The position numbers and the translations under genes are program-made. Of a stretch of 52,161 nucleotides of DNA, positions 23,709 through 32,525 are shown piece after piece. The first letter of the stretch is position 1, and the number at the start of each line of letters is the position of its first letter. The notes beneath the pieces were generated by a model. The model was not told the origin of the DNA, did no database searches, and saw only the letters and a list, made by a program, of their open reading frames with translations. The stretch comes from DASRJG01 sp964647625. Lineage in GTDB: Bacteria; Acidobacteriota; Polarisedimenticolia; Polarisedimenticolales; DASRJG01. Where the stretch lies: NCBI GenBank assembly GCA_964647625.1, contig CAZYHZ010000029.1:1-52161 (forward strand), read 5' to 3'.

Positions 23709-26375
23709 ATGCGCCACAAATTCAAGGCGACGCTCGCGCTCGCCCTTGCGCTCATGTTCGCGCAGGGACGAGCCGCTCAAAAAGGAACGACGAACCCGAT
23801 GAACGACAAAGCCTTCTCGCACGCTCCCGCGCATTGGCTCCTGGCGGGGCCCGCGGCCGATGCGCTCCCGCTCTTTCACGAAGAGGATCGCGGTCGATAC
23901 GAGATCGGCGATCTGCTCGACGCCGAGCGTGGGCCGTCGCCGCGCTCGCGGCCGGGCTCCGGAGAAAAGCTGGACTGGCCTTCGGGAGACCGGCTGGCCT
24001 GGTCCGAGGTCAGCGCGTCCCCGTCGGGCCGCGTGCCGCTTCCCATGACCGCGACCAACGAGGGCAAGGGGTACGCGGCCGCATGGCTGATGACCTACGT
24101 CACCGTCGATCGATTCCAGGTCTTCGACGTCGAGCTCCGCGGCACGCAGCCGCGGCGGCTCTGGGTCGACGGCGAGCCGGCCGTCCGCGGGGGCGTCTCG
24201 AAGGATGGGAAGGTCCAGGAAGCGACGGGATCGGTCAAGCTCGAGCAGGGCTCCCACGCGTTCATGGTCGAGACCATCTACGATCCCGGGCAAAACCAGG
24301 TCTGGGACGCCGGGGTCGTGCTCTCGATCGCCAAGGCACCGGCGTCGGGTTTGCCCGTCGTGGCTTCGGGCACCGACCCGGCACGCGATCTCCGGATCTC
24401 CGACATCCTCGACGGCCCGGGCATCACGGGTGTCGCGATCTCGCCCGACGGGACGCTCGTCGCGGCGGCGCTCTCCTCCGTGGCGGCCGGATCGGACGAC
24501 GCCGATAGCTGGGTCGAGGTGCGTGCGAGCCGCGATGGTTCGCTCGTCCGCTCCTGGCGCGGCGGTGTCGCGATCGGGCAGGTGTCGTTTTCTCCCGCAG
24601 GACGGCGTCTGACGTATCTCGCGCGCGACCGCCGCGAGGCGGGAAAGGAATCGTCGACGATCTGGCTCGCCGATCTCGACACCGGCGAGACGCGGCCGCT
24701 CCTGTCCCGCATCGACAACCTCGCCGGCTACGCTTGGGCGCCCGACGGCACGTCGATCGTCTACACGGTCACGGCAAAGCCCGATCCCGACAAGCGGGGC
24801 GTCAAGCTCCGCGAAAACCTGCTCGACAGGCAATCGAGCTGGCGCGAGCGCAGCTTCCTGTATCAGGTGTCGGTGCCGGGGGGCGCGACGCGCCGGCTGA
24901 CGGCGGGCGCGCTGTCGACGCGAGCGGCGGATTTCTCGCCCGACGGGACGCACCTGCTCGTCGTGCGCGAAGTCGACGACGTCTCCGGCCGCCCGTATTC
25001 GCGCAAGGAGCTCTGGCAGCTCGACCTGAGAACCCTCTACGCCGACAAGCTCCGCGATTCGTGGTGGTTGACCGACGCGCAATACGCCCCCGACGGGAAA
25101 CGCATCCTGCTTCTCGCGGGACCGTCGGAGTTCGGCGATCTCGGCCGCAACATCGCCGCAGGAACGACGGCGAACGAAGCGGATGGGGAGCTTTACCTGC
25201 TCGACCGCGCCACCGGCCAGGTCGATGCGATCACGCGCAGCTTCGATCCCTCGATCTCGTCTGCGATCTGGAGCCGCGCCGACGGTGCGATCTACGTCAA
25301 GGCGACCGACAAGGAAGACGAATCGCTCTATCGCTACGACGTCACGGAGAAGAAATTCGTCAAGCTCGACGCCGGAGCGCCGGTCGTCGAGAACGTCGCG
25401 TTCGCCGACAAGGCCCCCGTCGCGGCCTGCGTCGCCAGCGGGCCCTGGCAGGCGGCGGCGCTGTTCGCCGTCGATCTTCATGGGCCAAGGGCGACGAAGC
25501 TCGCGGCGCCCGCGGCTCTCGACGCGGCGAAGATCGCCCCCGGCACCGTCGAACCCTTGAACGCGGCATCGAGCGAAGGATTCACGATCGAAGGGCGCGT
25601 CTACCTGCCGCCCGGCTTCGATCCGAAGGCCAGGGCCACCTACCCGGCGATCGTCAGCTATTACGGCGGGACGCTCCCCGAGACGCGGGGTTTTGGCGGG
25701 CGCTATCCGCGCGAGTGGTGGGCCTCACGCGGATACGTCGTCTACGTCCCCGAGCCCGAAGGCGCGATCGGCTACGGCCAGAAGCATTCGGCCGTGCACG
25801 TCAACGATTGGGGGCAGGTGACGACGGGCCAGATCATCGAAGGCACGCGCGCGTTTCTCGCCGCCTATCCCGCCGTCGACCCGAAGCGCGTCGGCTGCAT
25901 CGGGGCGAGCTACGGCGGATACCTGACGATGCTGCTCCTGACGCGGACGGACCTCTTCGCCGGGGCGGTCGCTCACGCCGGCATCTCGAACATCACGTCG
26001 TACTGGGGCGAGGGGAACTGGGGCTACTCGTACAGCGCGCTGGCGTCCGCCGATTCGTTTCCGTGGAACCGCAGGGACCTCTACGTCGACCGAAGCCCGA
26101 TCTTCTCGGCGGACAAGGTGAAAACCCCTCTGCTCCTGACCCACGGCCTCGCCGACACCAACGTGCCGCCCGGCGAGAGCGAGAGCTTCTACACCGCGCT
26201 CAAGCTGGTGGGAGCGCCCGTCGAGCTGCTCACGATCGAGGGGCAAGATCACCACATCGTCGATCACGCAAAGCGAGCGCTCTGGTCGCGGTCCATCGTC
26301 GCCTGGTTCGACAAGTGGCTCAAGAAGCAGCCGGCGTTCTGGGACGATCTCTACCCGAAGACCCAGCTCAAGTAG
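23709..26375 (+). CDS. exported S9-family prolyl oligopeptidase-like serine peptidase
   Basis: An 888-residue exported peptidase of the prolyl oligopeptidase/dipeptidyl peptidase IV family. A signal peptide (about residues 1-22) sends it to the periplasm. Residues about 220-610 form the beta-propeller, with TolB-like repeats such as ISPDGTLVAAA, FSPAGRRLTYLA, WAPDGTSIVYTV and FSPDGTHLLVV. The C-terminal alpha/beta hydrolase domain carries Ser734 in GASYGG, Asp816 in HGLADTNVPP and the catalytic His near residue 848 in EGQDHHIVDHAKR. It should cleave short peptides, often after proline. ATG 23709 follows CCCGGAGACCCAGC. Its last 8 bases overlap the convergent membrane-protein gene. Confidence 0.93.
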   Translation: MRHKFKATLALALALMFAQGRAAQKGTTNPMNDKAFSHAPAHWLLAGPAADALPLFHEEDRGRYEIGDLLDAERGPSPRSRPGSGEKLDWPSGDRLAWSEVSASPSGRVPLPMTATNEGKGYAAAWLMTYVTVDRFQVFDVELRGTQPRRLWVDGEPAVRGGVSKDGKVQEATGSVKLEQGSHAFMVETIYDPGQNQVWDAGVVLSIAKAPASGLPVVASGTDPARDLRISDILDGPGITGVAISPDGTLVAAALSSVAAGSDDADSWVEVRASRDGSLVRSWRGGVAIGQVSFSPAGRRLTYLARDRREAGKESSTIWLADLDTGETRPLLSRIDNLAGYAWAPDGTSIVYTVTAKPDPDKRGVKLRENLLDRQSSWRERSFLYQVSVPGGATRRLTAGALSTRAADFSPDGTHLLVVREVDDVSGRPYSRKELWQLDLRTLYADKLRDSWWLTDAQYAPDGKRILLLAGPSEFGDLGRNIAAGTTANEADGELYLLDRATGQVDAITRSFDPSISSAIWSRADGAIYVKATDKEDESLYRYDVTEKKFVKLDAGAPVVENVAFADKAPVAACVASGPWQAAALFAVDLHGPRATKLAAPAALDAAKIAPGTVEPLNAASSEGFTIEGRVYLPPGFDPKARATYPAIVSYYGGTLPETRGFGGRYPREWWASRGYVVYVPEPEGAIGYGQKHSAVHVNDWGQVTTGQIIEGTRAFLAAYPAVDPKRVGCIGASYGGYLTMLLLTRTDLFAGAVAHAGISNITSYWGEGNWGYSYSALASADSFPWNRRDLYVDRSPIFSADKVKTPLLLTHGLADTNVPPGESESFYTALKLVGAPVELLTIEGQDHHIVDHAKRALWSRSIVAWFDKWLKKQPAFWDDLYPKTQLK

Positions 26376-26817
26376 AGTGCGGAAGGCTCCGGAGCACGCC
26401 GGACAAGAGCAGAATCAGAACGATCAACGCGACGGCGATGCCGGCCCAGAACCGGGCGTTCGCACGGATCGGCGCCAGCGCCGGGCTTCGCCCGTAGAGC
26501 GCCGACGCGAGGAAGAACACCACGAGCGCGGCCATGACCTTCAGCCCGAACAGGGCGTGATACAGCGGCTGGCCTCGATGCAAGGGCGCCTGGAACAGGG
26601 CGAAGTTCAGGAGGCCGCTGACCAGCAGGCTCCCGATGCACGCATTCAAGATGACGCGCCAGCGACGGTCGATGCCTTCCTTGATGCGGGCTCGCTCGGC
26701 ATCGGGAAGCCCCGCGAGCGTCGGGATCAGAGCGAAGCGCGCGAAGAACGTCGCGCCGCCCGCGACGACCGCAGGCACGATGTGAAACCAGCGAAGGATC
26801 AGCGCGAGAGCGTTCAT
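26368..26817 (-). CDS. small integral membrane protein, CopD-like
   Basis: A 149-residue inner-membrane protein with four predicted helices. It begins LALILRWFHIVPAVVAGGATFFARFALIPTL in overlapping parts, with a helix-embedded His (WFHI) like that of CopD/YtfI-like membrane proteins. A conserved-looking RRWRVILNACIGSLLVSGLLNF follows the first cytoplasmic loop. The family relation is suggested by the pattern only, and the function is unknown. It begins 4 bases after the cohesin lipoprotein gene, so it is the last gene of that operon, and it converges with the S9 peptidase by 8 bases. Confidence 0.68.
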   Translation of the reverse strand: MNALALILRWFHIVPAVVAGGATFFARFALIPTLAGLPDAERARIKEGIDRRWRVILNACIGSLLVSGLLNFALFQAPLHRGQPLYHALFGLKVMAALVVFFLASALYGRSPALAPIRANARFWAGIAVALIVLILLLSGVLRSLPHST

Positions 26818-26821
26818 CAGG

Positions 26822-27445
26822 CTACTGCGTCGAGACGCCCCCGCCCGACCAGGCGGTGGGGGTGAAGATGCTGCAATTGCCCGTGCCGGCGGTGTCGCAG
26901 GTTTGGATCTCCTCGGGGCCGGCGAAGTCCACGCGGCCTTCGGCGGCGCCGGCGGCGATGGCGACGCGGGCCGTGAAGCTGAGCTGGACGATGTCCACGG
27001 TCGAGGTCACGTCGATGCCGGGCGCCACCGTCGGATCGAGGCGCGACGCGGTGATGACGATCTCGCCGGGCGTCGTCGTGTGGTTCTCCGAGAACAGCAG
27101 ATTCGAATCGGAGATCCCGCCGGTCCGCAGCACGGAGGTCGCATCGGTCATGTCGTTGAACAACAGCGTCGCGGTGTTGTAGTGAACGCGAAATGCGGAT
27201 CCGAAGAACCCGTTGACCCCGGTGATCGTGACGCGGACCGCGATTGTCGCGCCGGCCGTCGAGCCGGCCAGCATCACGATCTGCCCGGCGCCGGGAGACG
27301 GCGTATCGGGAGTGAACGACGCGACCGGGCCCGTTGCGGTCGGGCTGTTGTTGCCGCTGCTGCTGTGACAGGCCGGCACCGCGAACGCGGCGGTCACCAG
27401 CACCATCGGCGCCAGAAGCCGGGTCATCCTCTGAAGGCGGATCAT
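26822..27445 (-). CDS. cohesin-domain lipoprotein
   Basis: A 207-residue exported protein. ATG 27445 is preceded by GGAG at 5 bases, an excellent ribosome site. The signal peptide ends VPAC, a permissive lipobox, so the mature protein may be lipid-anchored at Cys20 (counting from the second Met, RLLAPMV...) and begin CHSSSGNNSP. After a Thr/Pro/Ser linker comes one beta-sandwich of about 140 residues with the cohesin pattern: TIAVRVTITGVNGFFGSAFR, a short loop, GEIVITASRLDP, then DIVQLSFTARVA. Cohesins bind dockerins. The gene just upstream encodes a protein ending in a dockerin, 20 bases away, so the two probably bind each other at the cell surface. The domain call rests on pattern, not search. 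Confidence 0.78.
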   Translation of the reverse strand: MIRLQRMTRLLAPMVLVTAAFAVPACHSSSGNNSPTATGPVASFTPDTPSPGAGQIVMLAGSTAGATIAVRVTITGVNGFFGSAFRVHYNTATLLFNDMTDATSVLRTGGISDSNLLFSENHTTTPGEIVITASRLDPTVAPGIDVTSTVDIVQLSFTARVAIAAGAAEGRVDFAGPEEIQTCDTAGTGNCSIFTPTAWSGGGVSTQ

Positions 27446-27465
27446 CGTCGCTCCGGAGCGCCCGT

Positions 27466-29934
27466 CTACGGGCAGCTTTGCGTGTAGAAGGCGGAGATGT
27501 AGGCCATGTCCGTGCCGTCGACGGTGCCGTTCAGGTCCCGGTCGGCCGCCGCGTTGTATCGAGGAGACGGGCTCGTGGCGCCGAAAGCGATCGCAAGCTC
27601 GAGCAGGTCCAGCCCGTCGATCGTGTGGTCCCCGTTGACGTCGGGAAAGGTCCGCGTCGCGTTGGCGGTGTTCCCGAGGTGCCCGAGGTTGACGCGCCCG
27701 CCGTTGGGCGCCGGCTCGGTGGCCGGCGGAATCGACGGGTCGCCCGCGTCGACGATCGTGCTGCACGTCTGCGGGAGATACAGCGGATCGAGCAGCGGAT
27801 CGACCGAGATGTTGCCGTTCGTCCCCGGCGACACGCCGAGCTGAGCCTCGTAGTCGGCCGTTCCGCTGTCGAACGCGTCGGTATACGCGACGGTGACCTC
27901 GGTCCCCGCGCCGGGGATCACCGTGCCCCCGACGCCGTACCCGTCGTTTCTCCAGACGATCGAGTTCGTCAGCGAGAACGACGTCGTCCCGGTCCCGCCG
28001 AGCGAGTCCGCGGGATGGGCGTCTTCCCATTCGAGGCCGCCCGACCCGACCTCGGTCTGGTTGTCGGCGACCGTCAAGAAATCGTGAGCGATCCCGGCGT
28101 GGGCCGATCCTCCGCGCGCCGAGGCCCGCGCGTGGATGCCGCCGCCCGAGACACCCGCGACGGTCCGGTCGTGCGCGGCGTTCTTCGCGACGAGATTGTT
28201 GTGGAACGAGATCACCGCGTCGGTCTGCGCGGTCGCGCCGTCGCTTGCCGGATCGTCGTCGGCGGAGGCGACGAGGCTGACCCCGGCGCCGTACGGAGCC
28301 GCGACGTTGCTCTCGATCGTGTTCTCCGAGATCTCGAGCTGCACGGTGCTTGCCGCCGAGCGGTCGCTGTCGAGCTCGGCCAAAAGCCCACCCCCCGGAC
28401 CGTTGGGGGCCGCCGTTGCGATCGGGTTTCCGATGATCGAGTTGTCCTTCGCGCGCAGGATGAGCCCGAGCGGCGCGCCCGCCGAGCGATCGACCGCGTG
28501 CACGAGCCAGTACGCGCCGCCGCCCCCCGCCACGGCGCTGTTGGCGGTGATGTTGTTCGACTGCACGTCGACCGTGTGCGTCCCTCCAGGGAGGGGCGTC
28601 AGCTCGACGCTCATGCCGCCGCCGTACCCCTTGGAGACGTTGTTGCGCGCGCTGTTCGGCGCGCCGGGGCGCCCGAGCGTCACCGTCTCCGTGCCGGCTC
28701 CGTGGAGCGTGCCCGTCCGCAGGTACAGCCCGCCGCCGTGGGCGAGCGTCACGTCTCCGGCCGAATTGTTGGCGACGTTCGCATCGAGCGTGTTCCCCGT
28801 GATCACGATCGTGGTGCTGTCAGAGGCTGCGACGGTGTCGCTCAGGACCGCGAGGCCCGCGCCCGAAGCCCCCATCACGCCGTCGCCGGCGGTGTTGGTG
28901 CTGATCGAGTTGGTCTTGACGTGAAGCAGGATCGGAACGCCCGACGCGGTGGCATCGACGAAGATGCCCGCGCCGTTTCCGCCCGACGTGTTCGAGAACA
29001 CCCGGTTCGTCGTGATCTCCGCGAGGCCCCCGGCGGTGAATCCGGCCATATCCAGGCGGATGCCGCCGCCGGTGAGCGGGGTGGAGTTCGTCGTGATGGC
29101 GTTCCCGACGATCGAGACGGCGCCCGAGGCGTGGATCCCGGAATCCAGGCCGTTCTCGATCGTGAAGCCCATGATCGCGCCGCCGTCGGCCACCTTGACG
29201 ACCGGAGCGATCGTCGTCGTCCCGCTTCCGTCACACACGCCGGTCGCGTCGAGGAACGTCGCGATGTTCGAGCCCGACGCAAGGTGCTCGTCGGATTCGA
29301 CCCGCATCCCGGAGGGAATGCTCAGGCACTCGTGATAGGTGCCCCCGTGCACGACGACCGTATTCCCGGTGGTCGCGCTCGCGCGTGCGATCGCCTTCGT
29401 GATCGTCAGGCAGGGCGTATCGACGGTGGTGCCGCAGGTGTCGGAGTCGGTTCCCGTCACCGTGACGTAGAACAGCCCCGCCGCGTCGTCGCTGTCCGCG
29501 GCCGTGTTGTTCGTCAGGTCGGGATCGGTGGTTCCGGAAGGCGCCGTGACCGTGGCGGTGTTCGTCAGCGTTCCCGAGACGCCGGTGTGGAGCCCCGCGA
29601 CGAGGACGTAGGTCAGCGTCGCCCCCGCGGGCATATCGACCGTGTCGTTGATCGCCCCGACCTGCGTCCCGAGCGTGCACGTGCCGTCGCCGGTCGCGGT
29701 GCACGTCCAGGACGCCGCACCGACCTGTCCGAGGGACGTCACCGCGTCGGCGACGACCGCGCCCGTCACGGCGTCGGGGCCGTTGTTCGTCACGACGATC
29801 GTGTACGTGAGGTTGCTCCCGGCCGTGTAGTGGGAGGCGTAGTCGGTCATGGTGATCGAAAGGTCTGCGGTGGCGTAGGCCGTGCCGGCGGCGATCCATG
29901 CTGCGAGCACCGCCCAAGCTGCCTGTCGTCTCAT
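27466..29934 (-). CDS. secreted DUF11/beta-helix protein with C-terminal dockerin
   Basis: An 822-residue secreted protein. ATG 29934 has GGGAGG upstream and gives a signal peptide ending near TAYA. Residues about 23-145 are a DUF11 domain (DLSITMTDYASHYTAGSNLTY in overlapping parts, VVTNNGPDAV, LTNTATV, DPDLTNNTA). Residues about 150-740 look like a right-handed parallel beta-helix: CLTITKAI, GMRVESDEH, many NxI and GGGI turns. Residues 763-822 form a dockerin with two calcium-loop repeats, DVNGDHTIDGLDLLELAI and DRDLNGTVDGTDMAYI. Beta-helices often bind or cut polysaccharide, but no catalytic residues are evident. The next gene encodes a cohesin protein, its likely docking partner. It has its own promoter. 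Confidence 0.85.
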   Translation of the reverse strand: MRRQAAWAVLAAWIAAGTAYATADLSITMTDYASHYTAGSNLTYTIVVTNNGPDAVTGAVVADAVTSLGQVGAASWTCTATGDGTCTLGTQVGAINDTVDMPAGATLTYVLVAGLHTGVSGTLTNTATVTAPSGTTDPDLTNNTAADSDDAAGLFYVTVTGTDSDTCGTTVDTPCLTITKAIARASATTGNTVVVHGGTYHECLSIPSGMRVESDEHLASGSNIATFLDATGVCDGSGTTTIAPVVKVADGGAIMGFTIENGLDSGIHASGAVSIVGNAITTNSTPLTGGGIRLDMAGFTAGGLAEITTNRVFSNTSGGNGAGIFVDATASGVPILLHVKTNSISTNTAGDGVMGASGAGLAVLSDTVAASDSTTIVITGNTLDANVANNSAGDVTLAHGGGLYLRTGTLHGAGTETVTLGRPGAPNSARNNVSKGYGGGMSVELTPLPGGTHTVDVQSNNITANSAVAGGGGAYWLVHAVDRSAGAPLGLILRAKDNSIIGNPIATAAPNGPGGGLLAELDSDRSAASTVQLEISENTIESNVAAPYGAGVSLVASADDDPASDGATAQTDAVISFHNNLVAKNAAHDRTVAGVSGGGIHARASARGGSAHAGIAHDFLTVADNQTEVGSGGLEWEDAHPADSLGGTGTTSFSLTNSIVWRNDGYGVGGTVIPGAGTEVTVAYTDAFDSGTADYEAQLGVSPGTNGNISVDPLLDPLYLPQTCSTIVDAGDPSIPPATEPAPNGGRVNLGHLGNTANATRTFPDVNGDHTIDGLDLLELAIAFGATSPSPRYNAAADRDLNGTVDGTDMAYISAFYTQSCP

Positions 29935-29967
29935 CAACTGGCCTCCCGATCCGCTGAAGGACACTCG

Positions 29968-29996
29968 ACGGTATTGAGAGTGCCCGGGGCTGTCAA
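29968..29996 (-). promoter_or_regulatory. promoter of the dockerin-cohesin operon
   Basis: On the minus strand TTGACA (29996-29991) overlaps the deacetylase stop codon and is followed after 17 bases by TACCGT (29973-29968). Transcription would start near 29961, about 27 bases before ATG 29934. An inverted repeat (CACTC/GAGTG) embraces the -10 box and could be an operator. Confidence 0.6.
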
Positions 29997-30790
29997 GCGA
30001 CCGCAGCCGCATCGCGCAGCGGCATGATGCCGAGGCCCGCCGCCTCGATGGCATCGAGGATGCGGGGGAGCGCCCGGACGGCCACGGGCTCGCGTGCCGC
30101 CCCGGCGGACGGGCCGCCGTCGTGAAGCACGAGGACGTCCCCGGCGGCGAGGCCGTGCAACAGGCGCGAGGCCACGGTGGCGGGATCGTGAGAGACCGTG
30201 TCGAACGCGCGGCGGGTCCAGGAAGCGAGCCTCAGGCCCGACTTCGCCAGGGCCGGCTGGAGCAGCGGCGACCGGATTCCGGCCGGCGGGCGGAAGAACG
30301 ACGGCGCGCGTCCGGACGCCCGCTGCAGCTCGTCCTGGCACCGCGTGATCTCGTCCCGAAGCTTTCCCGGCGAATGGAAGAAGAAGGAGGACCTGTGAGT
30401 CTGCGAGTGGTTCTCGAGCCGGTGGCCGCGCCGTGCGATCTCCGCAGCGAGCTCGCGATGCCGCGCGGCGCGCTCGCCGATGCAGAAGAACGTCGCCCGC
30501 GCGCCGCGCGCGTCGAGCAGGTCCAGGATCTTCGGCGTCGCGTCGGGCGAGGGTCCGTCATCGAACGTCAGGACGACGGCATGGGCCTCGCGCGCCGTCT
30601 GCGACGTGGTCACGTTCGGACCGAGAAGCGAGCACCGAGGCAGGAGGCCCGAGACGATCGCGACTTGATGGTCGACGACGAGCGTGCCCACGATCCACGG
30701 CCATCGCTCGGGTGCGAGAGCGAGCGCGGGGACGGCGGCGGCGTGAAGCGCGACCGACGCCGAAAGAAACGGCGAGATCCGCGGGGTCAT
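29993..30790 (-). CDS. polysaccharide deacetylase (NodB-type, CE4)
   Basis: A 265-residue carbohydrate esterase family 4 protein. An N-terminal hydrophobic stretch of about 50 residues (two possible helices) anchors it in the inner membrane. The NodB motifs follow: TFDDGPSPDATPKILDLL (motif 1, catalytic base and metal Asp), HSQTHRS (motif 2, metal His), RPPAGIRSP (motif 3), ASWTRRAFD (motif 4) and DVLVLHDGG (motif 5, catalytic His). It should remove N- or O-acetyl groups from a glycan, in the periplasm or at the membrane. Its start overlaps the adenylate-ligase stop by 4 bases, so it belongs to the polyene-like cluster and may modify the sugar added by the cluster glycosyltransferase. The substrate is unknown. 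Confidence 0.87.
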   Translation of the reverse strand: MTPRISPFLSASVALHAAAVPALALAPERWPWIVGTLVVDHQVAIVSGLLPRCSLLGPNVTTSQTAREAHAVVLTFDDGPSPDATPKILDLLDARGARATFFCIGERAARHRELAAEIARRGHRLENHSQTHRSSFFFHSPGKLRDEITRCQDELQRASGRAPSFFRPPAGIRSPLLQPALAKSGLRLASWTRRAFDTVSHDPATVASRLLHGLAAGDVLVLHDGGPSAGAAREPVAVRALPRILDAIEAAGLGIMPLRDAAAVA

Positions 30791-32124
30791 TCCGCGGGGA
30801 CGCACGCAAGGAGCGTGGCGCGGTCGATCTTCCCCCGCGCGTTTCGAGGAATCTCCGGGAGGCGCACGATGCTGCGCGGAACCTTGTAGCCGGAGAGGTG
30901 CCGGCGGCACCACGCGGCGACGTCGGCATACGAGACGTCGTCCGGATCGCAGGCCACGTACGCGCGAACGATCGTCCGGCCGTCTCGGTCCCCGGGAACG
31001 CCCAGGACGTAGGCGTCCCGGACACCCGGCATCGCGCGGAGCGCGGATTCGATCTCCGCGGATTGAACTTTTCTGCCGGCGACGTTGATCACGGCGTCGG
31101 CGCGGCCCAGGAGGCGCAGCTCGCCGCTTGCCGCCCACTCCGCGACGTCTGCGCTCTCGAACACTCCGCCCTCGAGGCGCTCCTCCGAGTCCGGGACGTG
31201 GCGGAGCCCGAGCGCGCCGCTCCGGACGACGACGCGTCCGTCGGGTTCGAGTGCGATGTCGACGCCGTCGACCGCGGTGCCGACGGTGCCGCGCAGCGCG
31301 GCATCGCCGTCGCGGTCGTAGGTGATCCCGCCGCTCTCGGACGCTCCGTAGAAGACGTGCGCCCGCACGCCGAAGACGTCCTGGAAGCGCGATGCCGTCT
31401 CCGCGCTGAGCGGCGCTCCCGCCGAGATCACGCGGCGCAGCGTTTCGGGCCACGGCGGCGGAGAGGAGAGGGAGCTGATCGCCTGGAGGTACGCGGGGAC
31501 CGTCGGGAAGACCGTCGCTCCGTGCTCCCGCGCCGCCAGAAGCGGCGCCCACGGCCCGGCGTCTTGCGGGGCGATGAGCAGGGCGCCGCGACGCAGCGCG
31601 GGCATGACGACCGACGACAGCCCGTAGGAATGCGACCACGGGATCGACGCGACGATTCGATCGCTCGCCGTCAATCCCATCGACGAGGCCAGCTGGTCGT
31701 CGTCGGCCGCCAGGGCTTCGGCCGAGACCGCAACGCCGGAGGGCGCGCCCGTCGAGCCGGAGGTGAGCTTCACGTAGGCGGATCCTTCGGGAGCCGTGCC
31801 CGCAAATCGCTTTTCGCTCCGGATCGCGAACGCCCCGCGGCCCGAGGGAAACGCTTGATCGCAGCGCAAGAAATGCTCGATCCCCAGGGCCTCCGCGATG
31901 CGCGTCAGCTCGGCCTCGGGGGACGACCGGTCGGCGAGGACGGGAATGCAACCGGCGCGACGCGTTCCGACCAGCGCGGACAGGAATCCCGCGCCGTTGA
32001 CGGCGGAAAGCAGCACGAAGCCGCCGGGACGAGCCCCCGCCGCGCGCAGCGATTCTTCCGCCATTTCGGCCCACGCGGCCACGTCGCCGCGCGAGGCGCG
32101 GTGGCCGTTTCCGGCGACCAGCAC
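30787..32124 (-). CDS. adenylate-forming acyl/aryl-CoA or ACP ligase
   Basis: An ANL-superfamily enzyme of at least 445 residues that activates a carboxylic acid with ATP. Motifs are VKLTSGSTGAPSGVAVS (P-loop), IPWSHSYGL, FYGASESGGITYD, and the C-terminal lysine motif RNARGKIDR. In aryl-polyene clusters such a ligase loads an aryl starter onto CoA or ACP. GTG 32124 is the first conventional start, but the frame is open to about 32232 and the upstream codons continue a plausible N-terminus (DPILDAFARLTRLDRNAV). A GGGGAGGAG sequence sits at 32208-32200 with no ATG, GTG or TTG after it, so a rare start such as ATC 32196 is possible. It faces the ACP gene across a shared control region. Confidence 0.88.
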   Translation of the reverse strand: MLVAGNGHRASRGDVAAWAEMAEESLRAAGARPGGFVLLSAVNGAGFLSALVGTRRAGCIPVLADRSSPEAELTRIAEALGIEHFLRCDQAFPSGRGAFAIRSEKRFAGTAPEGSAYVKLTSGSTGAPSGVAVSAEALAADDDQLASSMGLTASDRIVASIPWSHSYGLSSVVMPALRRGALLIAPQDAGPWAPLLAAREHGATVFPTVPAYLQAISSLSSPPPWPETLRRVISAGAPLSAETASRFQDVFGVRAHVFYGASESGGITYDRDGDAALRGTVGTAVDGVDIALEPDGRVVVRSGALGLRHVPDSEERLEGGVFESADVAEWAASGELRLLGRADAVINVAGRKVQSAEIESALRAMPGVRDAYVLGVPGDRDGRTIVRAYVACDPDDVSYADVAAWCRRHLSGYKVPRSIVRLPEIPRNARGKIDRATLLACVPAE

Positions 32125-32209
32125 GGCGTTTCGGTCGAGGCGAGTCAGACGCGCGAATGCGTCCAGGATCGGATCGATCGGCGTGGGCCGTGTGATAAAC
32201 TCCTCCCCT

Positions 32210-32225
32210 TCGAGAACGCTCTCGA
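32210..32225. promoter_or_regulatory. TCGAGA/TCTCGA inverted repeat in the divergent ligase-ACP region
   Basis: A 6-bp perfect inverted repeat with a 4-base spacer (ACGC) lies 9 bases before the ACP start codon. It may be a hairpin in the ACP mRNA leader or an operator for the divergent cluster promoters. No strong promoter boxes are visible around it, apart from a TGTGATAAAC extended -10-like sequence near 32190-32199. Confidence 0.35.
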
Positions 32226-32234
32226 GCCCACATT

Positions 32235-32525
32235 ATGACCAACGACGCCACGATCGCTCAGCGAATCAAGCGCCTTCTCGTCGATAAGCTGCACCTGGAA
32301 GGCTTGGCCCCCGAAAGCATCACCGACGAAATGCCGCTCTTCGGGGAGGGTCTCGGCCTCGATTCGGTCGACGCGCTCGAGCTGGTCGTCGCGCTGGAAA
32401 AGGAATTCGCCCTCCGCATTCAGAGCCACGAGGTCGGCCGGGAGGCGTTCGCCTCCGTCGCCGCGCTCGCGGCGTACGTCGAAGGGCGCTTGTCGCCTGC
32501 GGCCGATCCTCATGCCGGGGCCTGA
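32235..32525 (+). CDS. acyl carrier protein
   Basis: A 96-residue carrier protein. Ser44 in GLGLDSVDALELV is the phosphopantetheine attachment site, and the four-helix ACP pattern is complete (RIKRLLVDKLHLE before it, VVALEKEFALRI after it). It should tether the growing polyene chain for the ketosynthase, ketoreductase and dehydratase encoded immediately downstream. It is the only ACP in the cluster, whereas the studied E. coli aryl polyene cluster has two. The gene's last 14 bases overlap the start of the ketosynthase gene. Confidence 0.93.
   Translation: MTNDATIAQRIKRLLVDKLHLEGLAPESITDEMPLFGEGLGLDSVDALELVVALEKEFALRIQSHEVGREAFASVAALAAYVEGRLSPAADPHAGA

Noticed and set aside
27334..30027. Long plus-strand open frame of about 897 codons
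   Set aside because: It is antisense to the dockerin and cohesin genes, which have signal peptides, ribosome sites and recognisable domains; the plus-strand product is low-complexity Arg/Val/Gly.
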